Shown: positions 1 through 9,130 of the stretch, piece after piece
Layout of the letters: each line of letters opens with the position of its first letter
How positions within the stretch are numbered: the stretch's first letter is position 1
Assembly (NCBI RefSeq): GCF_025602895.1
Contig: NW_026516244.1
Location: 1 to 64,000, forward strand
Origin: Polychytrium aggregatum
Taxonomy: Eukaryota; Chytridiomycota; Chytridiomycetes; Polychytriales
Direction of reading: 5' to 3'
DNA length: 64,000 nucleotides
Notes under the pieces: model-generated
What the model saw: the letters and a program-made list of their open reading frames with translations, nothing else
Databases searched by the model: none
Told to the model about the DNA's origin: nothing
Position numbers and translations under genes: made by a program

Positions 1-18
1 GATCGTCCGATGCTACCA

Positions 19-485
19 TGTCAGATCACGGGATCAAGAGGAGATCAAAAGAAAAAGATAGAGAAGGGTTTTATTGATCTTAGCGAGGCTAGGATTCTAG
101 AGTCAAGTGTGTCTGGGGTCGAAGGTGATGACCAGAAACATGAGCGGGTGGAAGGCGGGCTATTTATCTGTCTGGCGGTCCCGGAGGCGAAGCCTGCCGC
201 AGCGGGGCGAAGCAGCGGAGGCGCGGGACAGCAGCCAGGCAGCAACGGCTAACCGGAGAAACATGTGAAAGTCTGACAAATGCTCGGTGGCTGACAAATG
301 CGGGTGACACAGCGTCTGACTAATGCATGGTCGATGACAAATGCCAGGGAAAAACAGAGCGGCGTGTGCAACATGAGAGCAAGGAAAAAGGAAGGTCGTC
401 ACAGGACAAAGGAAAAGGAAAGTGTGCGACGCAACAGTGACACAAGTGCGACGGTGCAGCTAGGCGGGCAGAGCGATCTGTGACA
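19..485 (-). repeat. Family A LTR, inverted copy (5' LTR of an element leaving the window on the left)
   Basis: This is the reverse complement of the LTRs at 1766-2233 and 19178-19643, with the same TGTCA...TGACA ends. Read on the minus strand it is followed toward base 1 by the same primer-site and gag-start sequence that follows the plus-strand 5' LTR at 2234, so it is the 5' LTR of another family A element that continues outside the window. Its U3 end abuts an inverted pol fragment rather than unique DNA. It differs from the other copies mainly by single-base indels. Confidence 0.93.
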
Positions 486-1765
486 GCGACAGTGTCCATC
501 TTGCGGGTGGCACAGGGATCCGGGAGAAGTGACCGTATGCTTGTTGTCGTCGGATCTTGCTCGCTGGCAGATGTCGCAGTGCGAGACCCACTCGGCAATG
601 TCCTTGGACATGCGGGCCAGTAGTAGTGTGTCGAGATGCCTTGTAGAGCGTGTTGGTGCCGGGGGTGAGCTGCATCAGACAGAGTCGTGGTGGTCCTTGA
701 TGATCGAGATGCGGAGGTCCTTGCCGGGGATGCAGATGCGGGTCGAGTCGAAGTAGAGAATCCCGTTGTCGAAGTGAGAAGCGGTGCAAGCTGTGCCTTC
801 ATCCACGGCTTGAGTCCGTCGGTCGAGTTGTCGCGGAGGACCGAGATCAGTGCTGACAGGATCGGGTCGGAGCTGTATGAGTGCGGATGGTTGTCCAAGA
901 GATCGTCGGGCGAGGGTCCGAGGTTGACAATCGCCGTTGATGATCGAGACTTGGACGGCCTTGGAGATGGCTGGTCGGTGTGCGCGAGAGCACGTCGGCG
1001 ACCTTGTTCCACGAGCCGGGGATCAACTGGATCTCGAGGTCAAAGTCCAGCATCGTGTCGATGGCTCGCTGTTGGCGCTTGTTGAGGGTCTTGGAGTCGA
1101 GGATGTGCTTGAGCGGCCTTCTGGTCGGTGTGGAGGAAGACTTTGCGGCCGACGAGGGTAGTTCTTGAACTTGTCGAGGTGGCGGGTGATCGACAGCAGC
1201 TCGCCGTTGTAGGGCGAGTAGTTGAGTTCGGATCCGTGCAGTTTCTGCGAGTTGAAAGCGATGGGGCGCACCGTGCCGGATCCGTCCATGTCCTGCCCGA
1301 TCCATCCAACAATCGATGCGCTTGACTCGGACCAGTCGGTGAAGAGGTGAATGTCCTGTCCGGGTTGACAATGTGCAGCGACTGAGGCCGAGAGCAACTT
1401 GAGCTGCTCGAAGGCGGCGATGGCGTTGTCGTCCCAGACGACGGACTTGGTCGAGTTGGCGGAGCGGGGTGGTGATCAGAGTCGAGAGTGGACCGGCGAG
1501 GGCAGCGTAGCCAGGGACAAAGCTCATGATGGTGTTGGTCAAGCCGAGGAAGCTGCGGAGTTCGTGTTCCGGTCGTTGGTCGCGGGTAGTTCTTGATGGC
1601 GTCGATGCGCGAGGGATGCACTGGATGCGTCTTCGCCCGATGATGAAGCCGAGATAGGTGACGGTCGAGTTGAAGAACGAACACTTCTCGGTCGGATCTG
1701 AGCCGTGTCGGTGTGATCTTGTCGAGGACCAGTTCGATGTGGCGGATGTGCTGGTCCTCGTCCTC
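486..1765 (-). pseudogene. Inverted internal pol fragment of family A (end of RT, RNase H, integrase zinc finger)
   Basis: The minus strand matches about 10493-11759 of the main family A copy. It runs from just after the RT YIDD box through the RT connection and RNase H to the integrase HHCC region and the KMDTVA peptide. The reading frame changes many times through single-base indels, so no intact protein is encoded. Both ends are abutted by the U3 end of an A LTR, one inverted and one direct, giving a head-to-head LTR arrangement. Confidence 0.9.
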
Positions 1766-2233
1766 TGTCACAGATCGCTCTGCCCGCCTAGCTGCACCGT
1801 CGCACTTGCTGTCACTGTTTGCGTCGCACACTTTCCTTTTCCTTTGTCCTGTGACGCCTTTCCTTTTTCCTTGCTCTCATGTTGCACACGCCGCTCTGTT
1901 TTCCCTGCATTTGTCATCGACCATGCATTAGTCAGACGCTGTGTCACCCGCATTTGTCAGCCACCGAGCATTTGTCAGACTTTCACATGTTTCTCCGGTT
2001 AGCCGTTGCTGCCTGGCTGCTGTCCCGTCCGCCTCCGCTGCTTCGCCCCCGCTGCGGCAGGCTTCGCCTCCGGGACCGCCAGACAGATAAATAGCCCGCC
2101 TTCACCCGCTCATGTTTCTGGTCATCACCTTCGACCCCAGACACACTTGACTCTAGATCCTAGCCTCGCTAAGATCAATAAAACCCTTCTCTATCTTTTT
2201 CTTTTGATCTCCTCTTGATCCCGTGATCTGACA
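1766..2233 (+). repeat. Family A 5' LTR
   Basis: The 468-bp LTR begins TGTCACAG and ends GATCTGACA, with perfect 5-bp TGTCA/TGACA termini. It pairs with 19178-19643 and differs from it almost only by one-base indels. It carries several short GCATTTGTCA-like subrepeats (about 1905-1985), a TATA-like GATAAATA and an AATAAA signal. The 5 bases before it (TCCTC) do not match the 5 bases after the 3' LTR (CACGG). Confidence 0.94.
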
Positions 2234-2250
2234 TGGTAGCATCGGACGAT
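2234..2250 (+). promoter_or_regulatory. Family A putative tRNA primer-binding site
   Basis: Immediately after the LTR the sequence is TGGTAGCATCGGACG. It starts with the TGG expected for pairing to a tRNA CCA end, and its first 8 bases (TGGTAGCA) agree with the acceptor end of many initiator-Met tRNAs. The rest does not fit a tRNA I know. It overlaps the first possible gag ATG (2233). No complementary stretch was found in the A LTR, so A does not look self-primed, unlike B and C. Confidence 0.5.
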
Positions 2251-3217
2251 CCCGCCGTCAATGCCTGTCTCCAGGCCCTTGAACAACTATCGCTCGAGGA
2301 CCGCGCCCTGGTCCTCTCCGCCCTGACCTGCCCAGCCGAATCTCCCCACGGTCCCTCCCGGTTTTCAAGCGTCCCAAGATCCCGCTCCCCGACGCCTTCA
2401 CTGGCGAGCGTAAGGCTGCTGTCGTTGACGAGTTTGTCTTCTCAATGACCGAGTACATTGCCTTCCACAGTCTCGATGACGCCACCGCTGTCGCCACCGT
2501 CGCCATGAACCTCAAGGGCAAGGCCAAGACCTGGTGGCGCCTCTGGTCCCAGGGCAAGCAACTCGACAACCTGACCCCGGCCGCCGTCCTGTCCCTCGTC
2601 CGCGACACCTTCCTTCCGTCCACCTCGCTGCGCACCACCGAGGATGAGTTCGAAGCACTGCGCCCACACCGGCTCCGTCGAGCAGTTCAACTCTCGCTTC
2701 CGCGATCTCCTCCTCGAGCTGCCCCACTTCAGCAACAACCGCCAGAACCTGCAGCGCTACCTCACCAAGCTCAAGCACAGGGTGCGCATCGAAGTCGAAT
2801 GGAAGCTTGACTCCAACACAGCCACCCTCGAAGATGCCATGGCCCTCGCCGAGCGATACGAGTCCATTATGGGTCAATCGCAACCCCTGATGCAGCAGCC
2901 CGCTCGCACTCAGTTCCGCGATCAACCCTTCCGCGAGCTCCAGTTCCAGCGACCTCCTCTCTTCCGCGCTCCACCTGGTCAGCCGCAGTTCCGCCCAATG
3001 GTCCGTCCTCCTCGTCCCGCCTTCCAGCCGACCCAGCCTCCCGCACGTGACCCCAACGCCATGGACCTCGACAACGTCGACATGCGCCCGATCAAGAAGC
3101 TCACCGACCGCGAGAAGGAGTACCTCCGCCGTAACGGAGGCTGCTTCCGCTGCCGCAAGTTCGGCCACATCGCCTCGCAGTGTCCCTTGAACCAGCCCCG
3201 CATCAACGCCATCGTCG

Positions 3218-3222
3218 AGACC
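3218..3222. repeat. Target-site duplication of element C, left copy (AGACC)
   Basis: AGACC directly precedes the C 5' LTR and is repeated at 9131-9135 directly after the C 3' LTR. The 5-bp duplication fits Ty3/gypsy integrase and shows that C is one complete insertion into family A gag. Confidence 0.95.
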
Positions 3223-3607
3223 TGTGATGATCATGCACGTTGGGAACACGTGTGGACTGCTGCGCGTGATGCACCGTGAGTCATGTTTGTTTGTCTTGGC
3301 GTGTATTCCCTGATTGGCTGGCGCCGATGACTCTTACTTCGCCTCCGACTGCGCTGTGCTTCGCCCCTCTCTCTAGCAGCTCCGCCTCCCTCGCACCCCC
3401 ATCTCGTCCCTCGTTTGTCGCTCCACCCCTCTCGCCCACTTTCGCCCTTCGGTTTCCCTCTTGGCTATAAAGCCCCTCCTTTCTTGCACCCATTTTGTAT
3501 CTGCAGTTCGAACAACACTTGTTGTTATCTGATAAGTCGTAATATAGCTTATCGTTGTTCGCCAAGCACCTGGTCGTCCAGTGTCGTTGCTTGTCGTGGT
3601 CCTCACA
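3223..3607 (+). repeat. Element C 5' LTR
   Basis: The 385-bp LTR has TGTGA...TCACA ends. A TATA box (TATAAAG) lies at 3466-3472, and the inferred transcript start is at 3505, 39 nt downstream. The first ~280 bases are identical to the 3' LTR at 8750-9130. The last ~100 differ mostly by single-base indels. Confidence 0.95.
3505..3515 (+). promoter_or_regulatory. Element C predicted self-primer (first 11 nt of the transcript)
   Basis: AGTTCGAACAA is exactly complementary to TTGTTCGAACT at 3610-3620, just downstream of the 5' LTR. It lies 39 nt after the TATA box, where transcription would begin. This is the geometry of Tf1-type elements, which prime reverse transcription with a fragment of their own mRNA 5' end instead of a tRNA. 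The same sequence recurs in the 3' LTR at 9032-9042. The function is inferred from this complementarity. Confidence 0.75.
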
Positions 3608-3609
3608 TA

Positions 3610-3620
3610 TTGTTCGAACT
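3610..3620 (+). promoter_or_regulatory. Element C primer-binding site (self-priming type)
   Basis: TTGTTCGAACT starts 3 nt after the LTR end and pairs perfectly over 11 bases with 3505-3515 inside the LTR. No TGG that would pair with a tRNA CCA end is found here. Confidence 0.75.
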
Positions 3621-3727
3621 CCCTCTCTCTGTCTGACCACCTGCTTGGCTGAGGCTTCGTTGCTGCCCTCATCCTTCTATTCTCTGTTGTCTTCCCTGCA
3701 TCCTCGCTCCCCACTTTCAAAGCCCAC

Positions 3728-4711
3728 ATGGACCAACTCCAGGCCCAAATCGTTGCCCTCCAGGAGGAACTGGTTCTCCTCCGGACCACACATTCTTCCG
3801 CCGCCCCACAGCTCCCGCACATGCCGACCCCGGACAAGTTCGACGGCACCAGGTCAAAGTTCCGCCCCTTCGTCAACCAGTGCCGCCTGCTCATGATGCT
3901 CCAGGCATCCAGGTTCCCGTCCGAGCAAGTCAAGGTGGGTTACGTCTTGAGTTTGCTCACTGGTCCGGCCCTCCAGTGGGCGACTCCCTTGATCGAGTCG
4001 AACGATCAAATCCTGCACTCGTTCGACTCGTTCATGGAACGCTTTCGCCAAGCGTTTGACGATCCCGACCGCACCCACACTGCCGAGCTGCTCCTTTCCT
4101 CCATGGCACAGGGCAACCGCTCGTGCATGGATTATGCCTCAGAGTTCCTCCGCGTTGCCGCCGACCTTCCCTGGAACGACGAAGCCAAGATCTCCGCCTT
4201 CCGCCGTGGCCTGTCGAGGGAGATCAAGCAGCGCCTCTCCTTCATCGACCCTCTCCCTCTCCGCTTGGTCCCGTTCGTCGAGCGTTGCCTCAAGATCGAT
4301 GCACGCATCATCGAGCTCAACAACGAGCTCCGAAACACTGGCCCTGTTTCCTTCGGCACCCAGGCCTTCAACTCCCGCACCCCGTCCTTCCAGCCGCCCG
4401 CCCAGGAGCCTCCGGTTCTCTACTCCGAGCCGATGCAGATCGACGCCGCCGTCGTCAGCCGCCTGACCCCCGAGGAGAAGAACCGCCGCTTCCAGGAGCG
4501 CCTCTGCTTCCGCTGTGGCAAGCCCGGCCACGTCGCCAAGTCCTGCCCCCTCAAGTCCGGCTCCCGTGCTCCCGCCTCTGGTTCCCGCTTCCCCGGCTCC
4601 CGTCCTCAGGCTCCCGGCTCCCGTCCCCGTTCGAAGGTTGTCCGAACCATCGTCTACGATGATGGTGAGGAGGAACACTTCGAGTCGGGAAACGACCAGG
4701 CCCAGATCTAA
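3728..4711 (+). CDS. gag: Element C Gag
   Basis: The 327-residue Gag starts at an ATG after a ~120-nt leader. It has an N-terminal leucine/glutamine-rich segment, a Tf1/sushi-like capsid region (FDGTRSKFRPFVNQC, then GPALQWATPL) and one CCHC zinc knuckle (CFRCGKPGHVAKSC, about residues 259-272), followed by a basic proline/serine-rich tail. The frame is intact, in contrast to the broken pol downstream. It overlaps the pol frame (open from 4666), and a -1 slippery heptamer lies near its end. Confidence 0.92.
   Translation: MDQLQAQIVALQEELVLLRTTHSSAAPQLPHMPTPDKFDGTRSKFRPFVNQCRLLMMLQASRFPSEQVKVGYVLSLLTGPALQWATPLIESNDQILHSFDSFMERFRQAFDDPDRTHTAELLLSSMAQGNRSCMDYASEFLRVAADLPWNDEAKISAFRRGLSREIKQRLSFIDPLPLRLVPFVERCLKIDARIIELNNELRNTGPVSFGTQAFNSRTPSFQPPAQEPPVLYSEPMQIDAAVVSRLTPEEKNRRFQERLCFRCGKPGHVAKSCPLKSGSRAPASGSRFPGSRPQAPGSRPRSKVVRTIVYDDGEEEHFESGNDQAQI
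4687..4693 (+). promoter_or_regulatory. Element C predicted -1 ribosomal frameshift heptamer (G GGA AAC)
   Basis: GGGAAAC is phased as TCG-GGA-AAC in gag, fitting X-XXY-YYZ. A one-base backward slip gives GGG-AAA and enters the pol frame, which is open from 4666. The gag stop is only 18 nt beyond it. Element B has the same codon context (TCG-GGA-AAT), which supports function. Confidence 0.7.
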
Positions 4712-7700
4712 GTGGAGGCTTAGATCTGGAGCCGTCTCCCCTTCCTCCAGAAGCAAGCGTCGATGGTAAGGAGCATGAGGTAAGTGTCGAACGCATGGCT
4801 ATGTGTGGAATGATCAATGTAGTCGGTGGTGGATCGCACTCTGTCAAACCCGCCTCTTCTAAGGGCACATCTGGCTCCCAGATGTCTTTGACAGAGCTCC
4901 CGATCTCCACACCACCTGCGAACTTGGTCATCTGCTCGAACCATGCTGCCGACACTGATCTCTGCTCCGAGCCTTCTTCGTGCGTCTCGTCGAATTCTTC
5001 GTCTTCTCCCGTTTTCTCCGCTTCTCTTGTTCTCCCTTCTGGTCGCTCCCTCTCTTGCCAACTTCTCGTCGATTCTGGTGCCTCCGGCAACTTCATCGAC
5101 GAGAGCTTTGTTGACCGCTTCTCGGTCCCCTCGTTTCCAAATCCACTCCCCTCCCTGTCCAAGGTGTCGATGGCCAGCCACTTTCTTCCGGCCCCATCAC
5201 TTTTGAGACGGAACCCCTCAAGATTGTTCTTGGGGACTACACTCAACACCTTTCCTTTGATGTCATTAAGTCTCCCACCAACCTGTTATCCTTGGCTATC
5301 CCTGGCTGCAGTCCATCGAACCTAGGTTCCACTGGGCTCGTGGACTCCTTTGCCTTCCCCGTCCTGCAAACCACATCCTCAAGGTTGTGGATGCCTCTTC
5401 CCTCCCTTCCGTTTCTTCCGTTTCTCCTTCTCCCCTTCCTCTTGTTGGCGACACACCCAATGTTTTCCCTCGTGCCTCTACCGACACCACTGTGGTGCTC
5501 GCTTCTTCGCCTCGCACCGTTTGTACTCGCGAAGATGATCAGAATAAAGTGATCGCTCAACGTTATTCTGATTGTGTTCCGAGTGAGGTGCCCTGTTCCT
5601 GTGCTGCTCGTCCTGGTCCCTCCGGTCTCGTCTCCGTCCGTCCTGGTCTCCCGGTCCCGTTGCTCCCAGCCCCGCTCCTGTCCGTGTCCAAGCGATCAGG
5701 TACAAGTCGTTGGAGCAGTCCGTCCTCGACACACAGTCTAGCCCCGCCCCCTGACTGTGTTCCAAGTCCTCGTCCTTCCATGCCACCGATCCGGATCCGA
5801 CGCCCCTCTCGACGTCGATCCCCGAGGAGTACAAGTCGTTTGGCTCAGTCTTCTCGAAGCAGGAAGCCGATTCGTTGCCCCCGCACCGGACGTACGACTG
5901 CCCGATCGACCTGGAGCCCGGCAAGACCCCCAAGTTCGGACCGCTCTACTCCCTGTCAGAGCCCGAACTCAAGGCCCTTCGTGAATACCTCGACGACAAC
6001 CTCGTCAAAGGGTTCATCCGTCCTTCGTCCTCTCCCGCCGGTTCTCCGATCCTTTTCGTCAAGAAGAAGGACGGCTCCTCTGCGTCTCTGCGTGGACTAT
6101 CGCGCATTGAACACGATCACGGTCAAGAATCGTTACCCCTTACCGTTGATCAATGAGATGCTGGACCGAGTCCGGGACGCGAAGGTGTTCACGAAGCTGG
6201 ACCTCCGCGGGGCCTACAACCTGCTGCGTATCCGCGCAGGCGACGAGTGGAAGACGGCCTTTCGCACTCGTTACGGCCAGTTCGAGTACTTGGTGATGCC
6301 CTTTGGACTCACCAATGCTCCGGCCACCTTCCAGCACTTCATCAACGATGTCCTTCGTGATGAACTGGACAACTTTGCGATTGCCTACCTTGACGACATT
6401 TTGATTTACAGCGCTGACCCACTCAGCATGCAAATCACGTCAAGCAGGTCCTGGCCAAGCTCCAGGCTGCAAAGTTGTACTGCAAGCTGGAGAAGTGCGA
6501 GTTCTCCAAGGACAAGGGTCTCATTCCTCGGCTACGTCATCTCGCCCAAGGGTATCGAGATGAACGAGCAAAGCTCTCCGCCATTGTCGACTGGCCCGTC
6601 CCCCGCAATGTCTCCGACCTTCGCTCCTTCATTGGGTTCTCGAACTTTTACCGTCGCTTCATTGACGGATATGCCAAGATCGCCGGTCCGCTCACGCTCC
6701 TGTTCAAGAAGTCCCAGGTCTTCCGCTGGTCCCCCGACGCCCACAAGGCTTTCCAGTCCCTCAAGGAAGCCTTCGTCTCCGAGCCCGTCCTTGCGCACCC
6801 CGACCATCCAAAGCCCTTTGTCGTGGAGTCTGATGCCTCAGACTTTGCGATCGGATGCGTCCTGTCCCAGCGGCGGCTCCGATGGCCACCTGCACCCGTG
6901 CCTCCTTCCACTCCCGCACGCTCATGGATGCTGAACGCAACTACAGCATCTATGAGAAGGAGCTCTTGGCCATCAAGGAGGCTTTCGAGGTCTGGCGACA
7001 CTACCTCGAAGGTGCCCAACACCCAGTCCAAGTCCTTACCGACCACAAGAACTTGGAATACCTGGCGTCGGCCGCATCCTCAACCAGCGACACGCCCGGT
7101 GGTCGCAGTTCCTGTCTCGGTTCGACCTCCGGATCCAGTACCTCCCCGGTCCAAAGAACGGCAAGGCCGACGCTCTCTCCCGCCGCCCGGACTACGTCCC
7201 TCCGTCCGCACCTGTGTCCAAGGAGCCTCCCACGTTGCTGCCACCTTCGTCGTTCGCCTGTGCCGTCCGTCGCTCCTCGGATGCAAGTTCCACTCGCCCT
7301 GTGGACTTGCTCAAGCTCATTGCCGAGGAGCAACCCAAGGACCCGTCCCTGGACCAGCTCCGCAACGATCCCAAGTAGGTCCTGAAGGATGGTCTCCTCA
7401 CCTTCATGGACAAGATCGTTGTGCCCGAGTCGTGTCGAGTCCCCGTCCTCAAGTCATGCCACGATCCTGTCGCTGTTGGACATCCTGGCATTCGGCGGAC
7501 TCGGGCACTGATCTCGAGGCAGTTCTGGTGGCCCTCAATCCGCAAGGATGTCCAGGCTTATGTCTCGACGTGCGACACTTGTGCACGCTCGAAAGTCCCT
7601 CGACATAAGCCGTTTGGATACTTGCAGCCCTCCCGACGGCATCGCGACCCTGGTCTCTGGTGACGATGGACTTTATCACCGACCTCCCCGAGTCCAACGG

Positions 7701-8840
7701 CAAGACTTGCATCTTTGTCGTCGTCGATAGCCTGACCAAGATGGCCCACTTCCTTCCCTGTCGGTCCCTCCCAAGTGCCGAGGAAACAGCGTCGCTGTTC
7801 CTCGACAACATCTTCCGTCTCCACGGTCTCCCGGACAACATCGTCTCGGACCGAGGAAGCCAGTTCACCTCGCGGTTCTGGCAGGCCCTGTGCTCAGAAC
7901 TCGGCATCAAGACCAGTCTGTCCACGGCGTTCCACCCCAAACCGATGGACAGACTGAGCGGGTCAACCAAGTCATCAACCAGCATCTCCGCTGCTACACC
8001 TCGTACCAGCAGGATGACTGGGCGATGCTGCTCCCGCTCGCCGAGTTCTCATACAACAACCTCGAAGCACACCTCGACCAAGGCCTCCCCGTTCCTGGCG
8101 ACTTACGGCTTCAACCCTCGATTCGAGTCTCCGGTCCTTCCTTCCAGCCTCGATGTCCCCTCCGCGACCGACCGAGTCGAACACCTTCAGCACAACTTGG
8201 CGTTGCTGAAGGAGAACCTCGAGAAGGCCAAGGCGGACTACAAGCGCTTTGCGGATGCCCACAAGTCCGACGCTCCCAAGTTCGCTCCTGGCGATCAAGT
8301 CTGGGTCCTAACACGCAACATCAAGACCACCCGTCCAAGCAAGAAGTTGGACTACCAGCGCATCGGACCCTACAAGATCGTCGAAGCCATCGGTTCCCTC
8401 GCCTTCCGCCTCGACCTTCCCAAGGATCTCAAGATCCATCCGGTGTTCCATGTCTCCCTCCTTGAGCCCACAAGTCGAACACCCTCCCCGGCCGCATCCA
8501 AGACCCTCCTCCGCCAGTCCGCGTCGACGACCACTTGGAGTATGAAGTCCAGGAGATCCTCGACTCCAAGCTGGTCCGCGGTAAGTTGAGCTATTTCGTT
8601 GATTGGAAGGGCTACTCGACTGATCATCGCAGCTGGGAGCCCGCCAACTACGTTAACGCTCCCGACAAGATAGCCGACTTCCACCGCCGGTACCCCGACA
8701 AGCCTGGACTTATTGTTCGCAGGAGTGGCCGTAGTTTGGGGAGGGATGATGTGATGATCATGCACGTTGGGAACACGTGTGGACTGCTGCGCGTGATGCA
8801 CCGTGAGTCATGTTTGTTTGTCTTGGCGTGTATTCCCTGA
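4694..8840 (+). pseudogene. pol: Element C pol (protease-RT-RNase H-integrase-chromodomain), frame-broken
   Basis: The expected domains occur in order but in at least eight alternating frames. They are: protease VDSGASGNFID (about 5072), RT with CVDYRALN and the YLDD box (about 6080-6410), RT thumb (about 6600), RNase H (DASDFA, about 6830; YEKELLAI, about 6950), integrase HHCC (about 7440-7600), integrase core (MDFITDLP, then VSDRGSQF, about 7670-7870), and a C-terminal chromodomain (WKGYS...SWEP, about 8545-8710). The last frame runs into the 3' LTR. The shifts are single-base while the coding sequence between them is well kept. That fits recent decay or unpolished sequencing indels. Confidence 0.88.
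8733..8749 (+). other. Element C polypurine tract
   Basis: A G-rich run (TTTGGGGAGGGATGA) directly precedes the 3' LTR, the position of the plus-strand primer. Confidence 0.65.
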
Positions 8841-9130
8841 TTGGCTGGCGCCGATGACTCTTACTTCGCCTCCGACTGCGCTGTGCTTCGCCCCTCTCTC
8901 TAGCAGCTCCGCCTCCCTCGCACCCCCATCTCGTCCCTCGTTTGTCGCTCCACCCCTCTCGCCCACTTTCGCCCTTCGGTTTCCCTCTTGGCTATAAAGC
9001 CCCTCCTTTCTTGCACCCATTTTGTATCTGCAGTTCGAACAAACACTTGTGTTATCTGATCAGTCGTAATATAGCTATCGTGTCGCCAAGCACCTGGTCG
9101 TCAGTGTCGTTGCTTGTCGTGGTCCTCACA
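8750..9130 (+). repeat. Element C 3' LTR
   Basis: The 381-bp LTR has TGTGA...TCACA ends and is followed by the target duplication AGACC at 9131-9135. It differs from the 5' LTR by a handful of one-base indels and about one substitution, all clustered in the last ~100 bases. Confidence 0.95.

Larger units (their letters stand above)
2233..3222 (+). pseudogene. gag: Family A gag (5' portion, interrupted by element C)
   Basis: This is the capsid-type gag of a Ty3/gypsy element. Frame 1 opens at ATG 2233, the similarity shifts to another frame near 2350-2445 (KGKAKTWWRLWSQ capsid core), then returns to frame 1 after about 2644. There a CCHC zinc knuckle (CFRCRKFGHIASQC) follows a proline-rich linker. 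The two one-base shifts make the gag non-functional as read, or they are sequencing indels. Element C is inserted at 3222; the frame resumes at 9136 and continues in the same frame into protease, so A appears to be a single gag-pol ORF. Confidence 0.85.
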
